Shown: piece by piece, positions 63,866 to 64,000 of the stretch
Numbering within the stretch: position 1 is the stretch's first letter
How the letters are laid out: every line of letters begins with the position of its first letter
NCBI GenBank assembly: GCA_947089905.1
Contig: CAMUMG010000011.1
Coordinates: 1-64,000, forward strand
Length of the DNA stretch: 64,000 nucleotides
From: an uncultured Lachnospiraceae bacterium
Lineage (GTDB): Bacteria > Bacillota > Clostridia > Lachnospirales > Lachnospiraceae
Direction: 5' to 3'
Program-made: the position numbers and the translations under genes
The notes under the pieces: generated by a model
Databases searched by the model: none
What the model saw: the letters and a program-made list of their open reading frames with translations, nothing else
What the model was told of the DNA's origin: nothing

Positions 63866-64000
63866 ATGGATAATCCAATTACAAGGGCAGAACATGAAGA
63901 ATTTCGCAAATATATGGAAGCCGAAAACAAACGCCTTGAAGATGAGAATAAGCGGCAAAATAAACGGCTTGACGCTTTGGAGATAACCGTAAGAGAAATT
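63866..64000 (+). CDS. Coiled-coil protein, XhlA-like, cut by the window end
   Basis: The 45 visible residues (ITRAEHEEFRKYMEAENKRLEDENKRQ) are a heptad-rich coiled coil, like the start of XhlA-type holin-associated proteins. GGAGG precedes the ATG. The C-terminus lies outside the window, so the membrane helix expected for XhlA cannot be checked. Confidence 0.5.
   Translation, partial: MDNPITRAEHEEFRKYMEAENKRLEDENKRQNKRLDALEITVREI

Overview
The window is AT-rich DNA from a low-GC Gram-positive anaerobe, most likely a clostridium of the Lachnospiraceae type. The support is a SCIFF peptide with its radical SAM maturase beside a fused SecDF, strong AGGAGG ribosome sites, the paired DUF6323/DUF6179 genes and type I-C-like CRISPR repeats. 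The species cannot be named from sequence reading alone.

Region 1 (1-1.8 kb) holds a TnpB-family protein that has lost all three RuvC catalytic acids but keeps its zinc finger. It is preceded by a promoter-proximal hairpin and followed by a GC-richer structured stretch that could be a guide-RNA scaffold. There is no TnpA partner. Region 2 (1.8-20 kb) is one long plus-strand operon for an ABC-exported, rhamnan-type cell-wall polysaccharide. It encodes glycosyltransferases, RmlA/B/C, a Wzm/Wzt-like exporter, an RgpF-like enzyme, an MBOAT plus AlgJ-like O-acylation pair, and a methyltransferase followed by a kinase-like coiled-coil protein that together resemble a split WbdD chain terminator. 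A nine-G tract in one gene could give phase variation. On the other strand follow an EpsG/Wzy-like membrane protein and two secreted or anchored proteins (20-22.3 kb).

Region 3 (22.7-38 kb) is mostly chromosomal: a LUD protein, scfA-scfB-secDF, recJ, a small P-loop kinase, an ECF S component, a Sel1-repeat protein, the DUF6323/DUF6179 pair, an alpha-solenoid protein beside an Hsp90-like ATPase, and thiT under a TPP riboswitch.

Region 4 (38-46.5 kb) is a decaying island on the minus strand. It has an integrase broken by an amber codon and a frameshift, HicAB, a truncated GIY-YIG gene, a type I restriction-modification locus with intact hsdM and hsdS but a wrecked hsdR, and a six-repeat CRISPR array with no cas genes.

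Region 5 (46.5-64 kb) is phage DNA on the plus strand. Early genes include a replication protein, tRNA-Cys and many tiny cysteine-rich proteins. The head module has TerL, portal, MuF-like protein, scaffold, major capsid protein, connector and head fiber. Three unrelated homing-type endonucleases are interspersed, one fused to a methyltransferase stub. The portal reading frame is broken near its end, and no tail genes are seen before the window stops.
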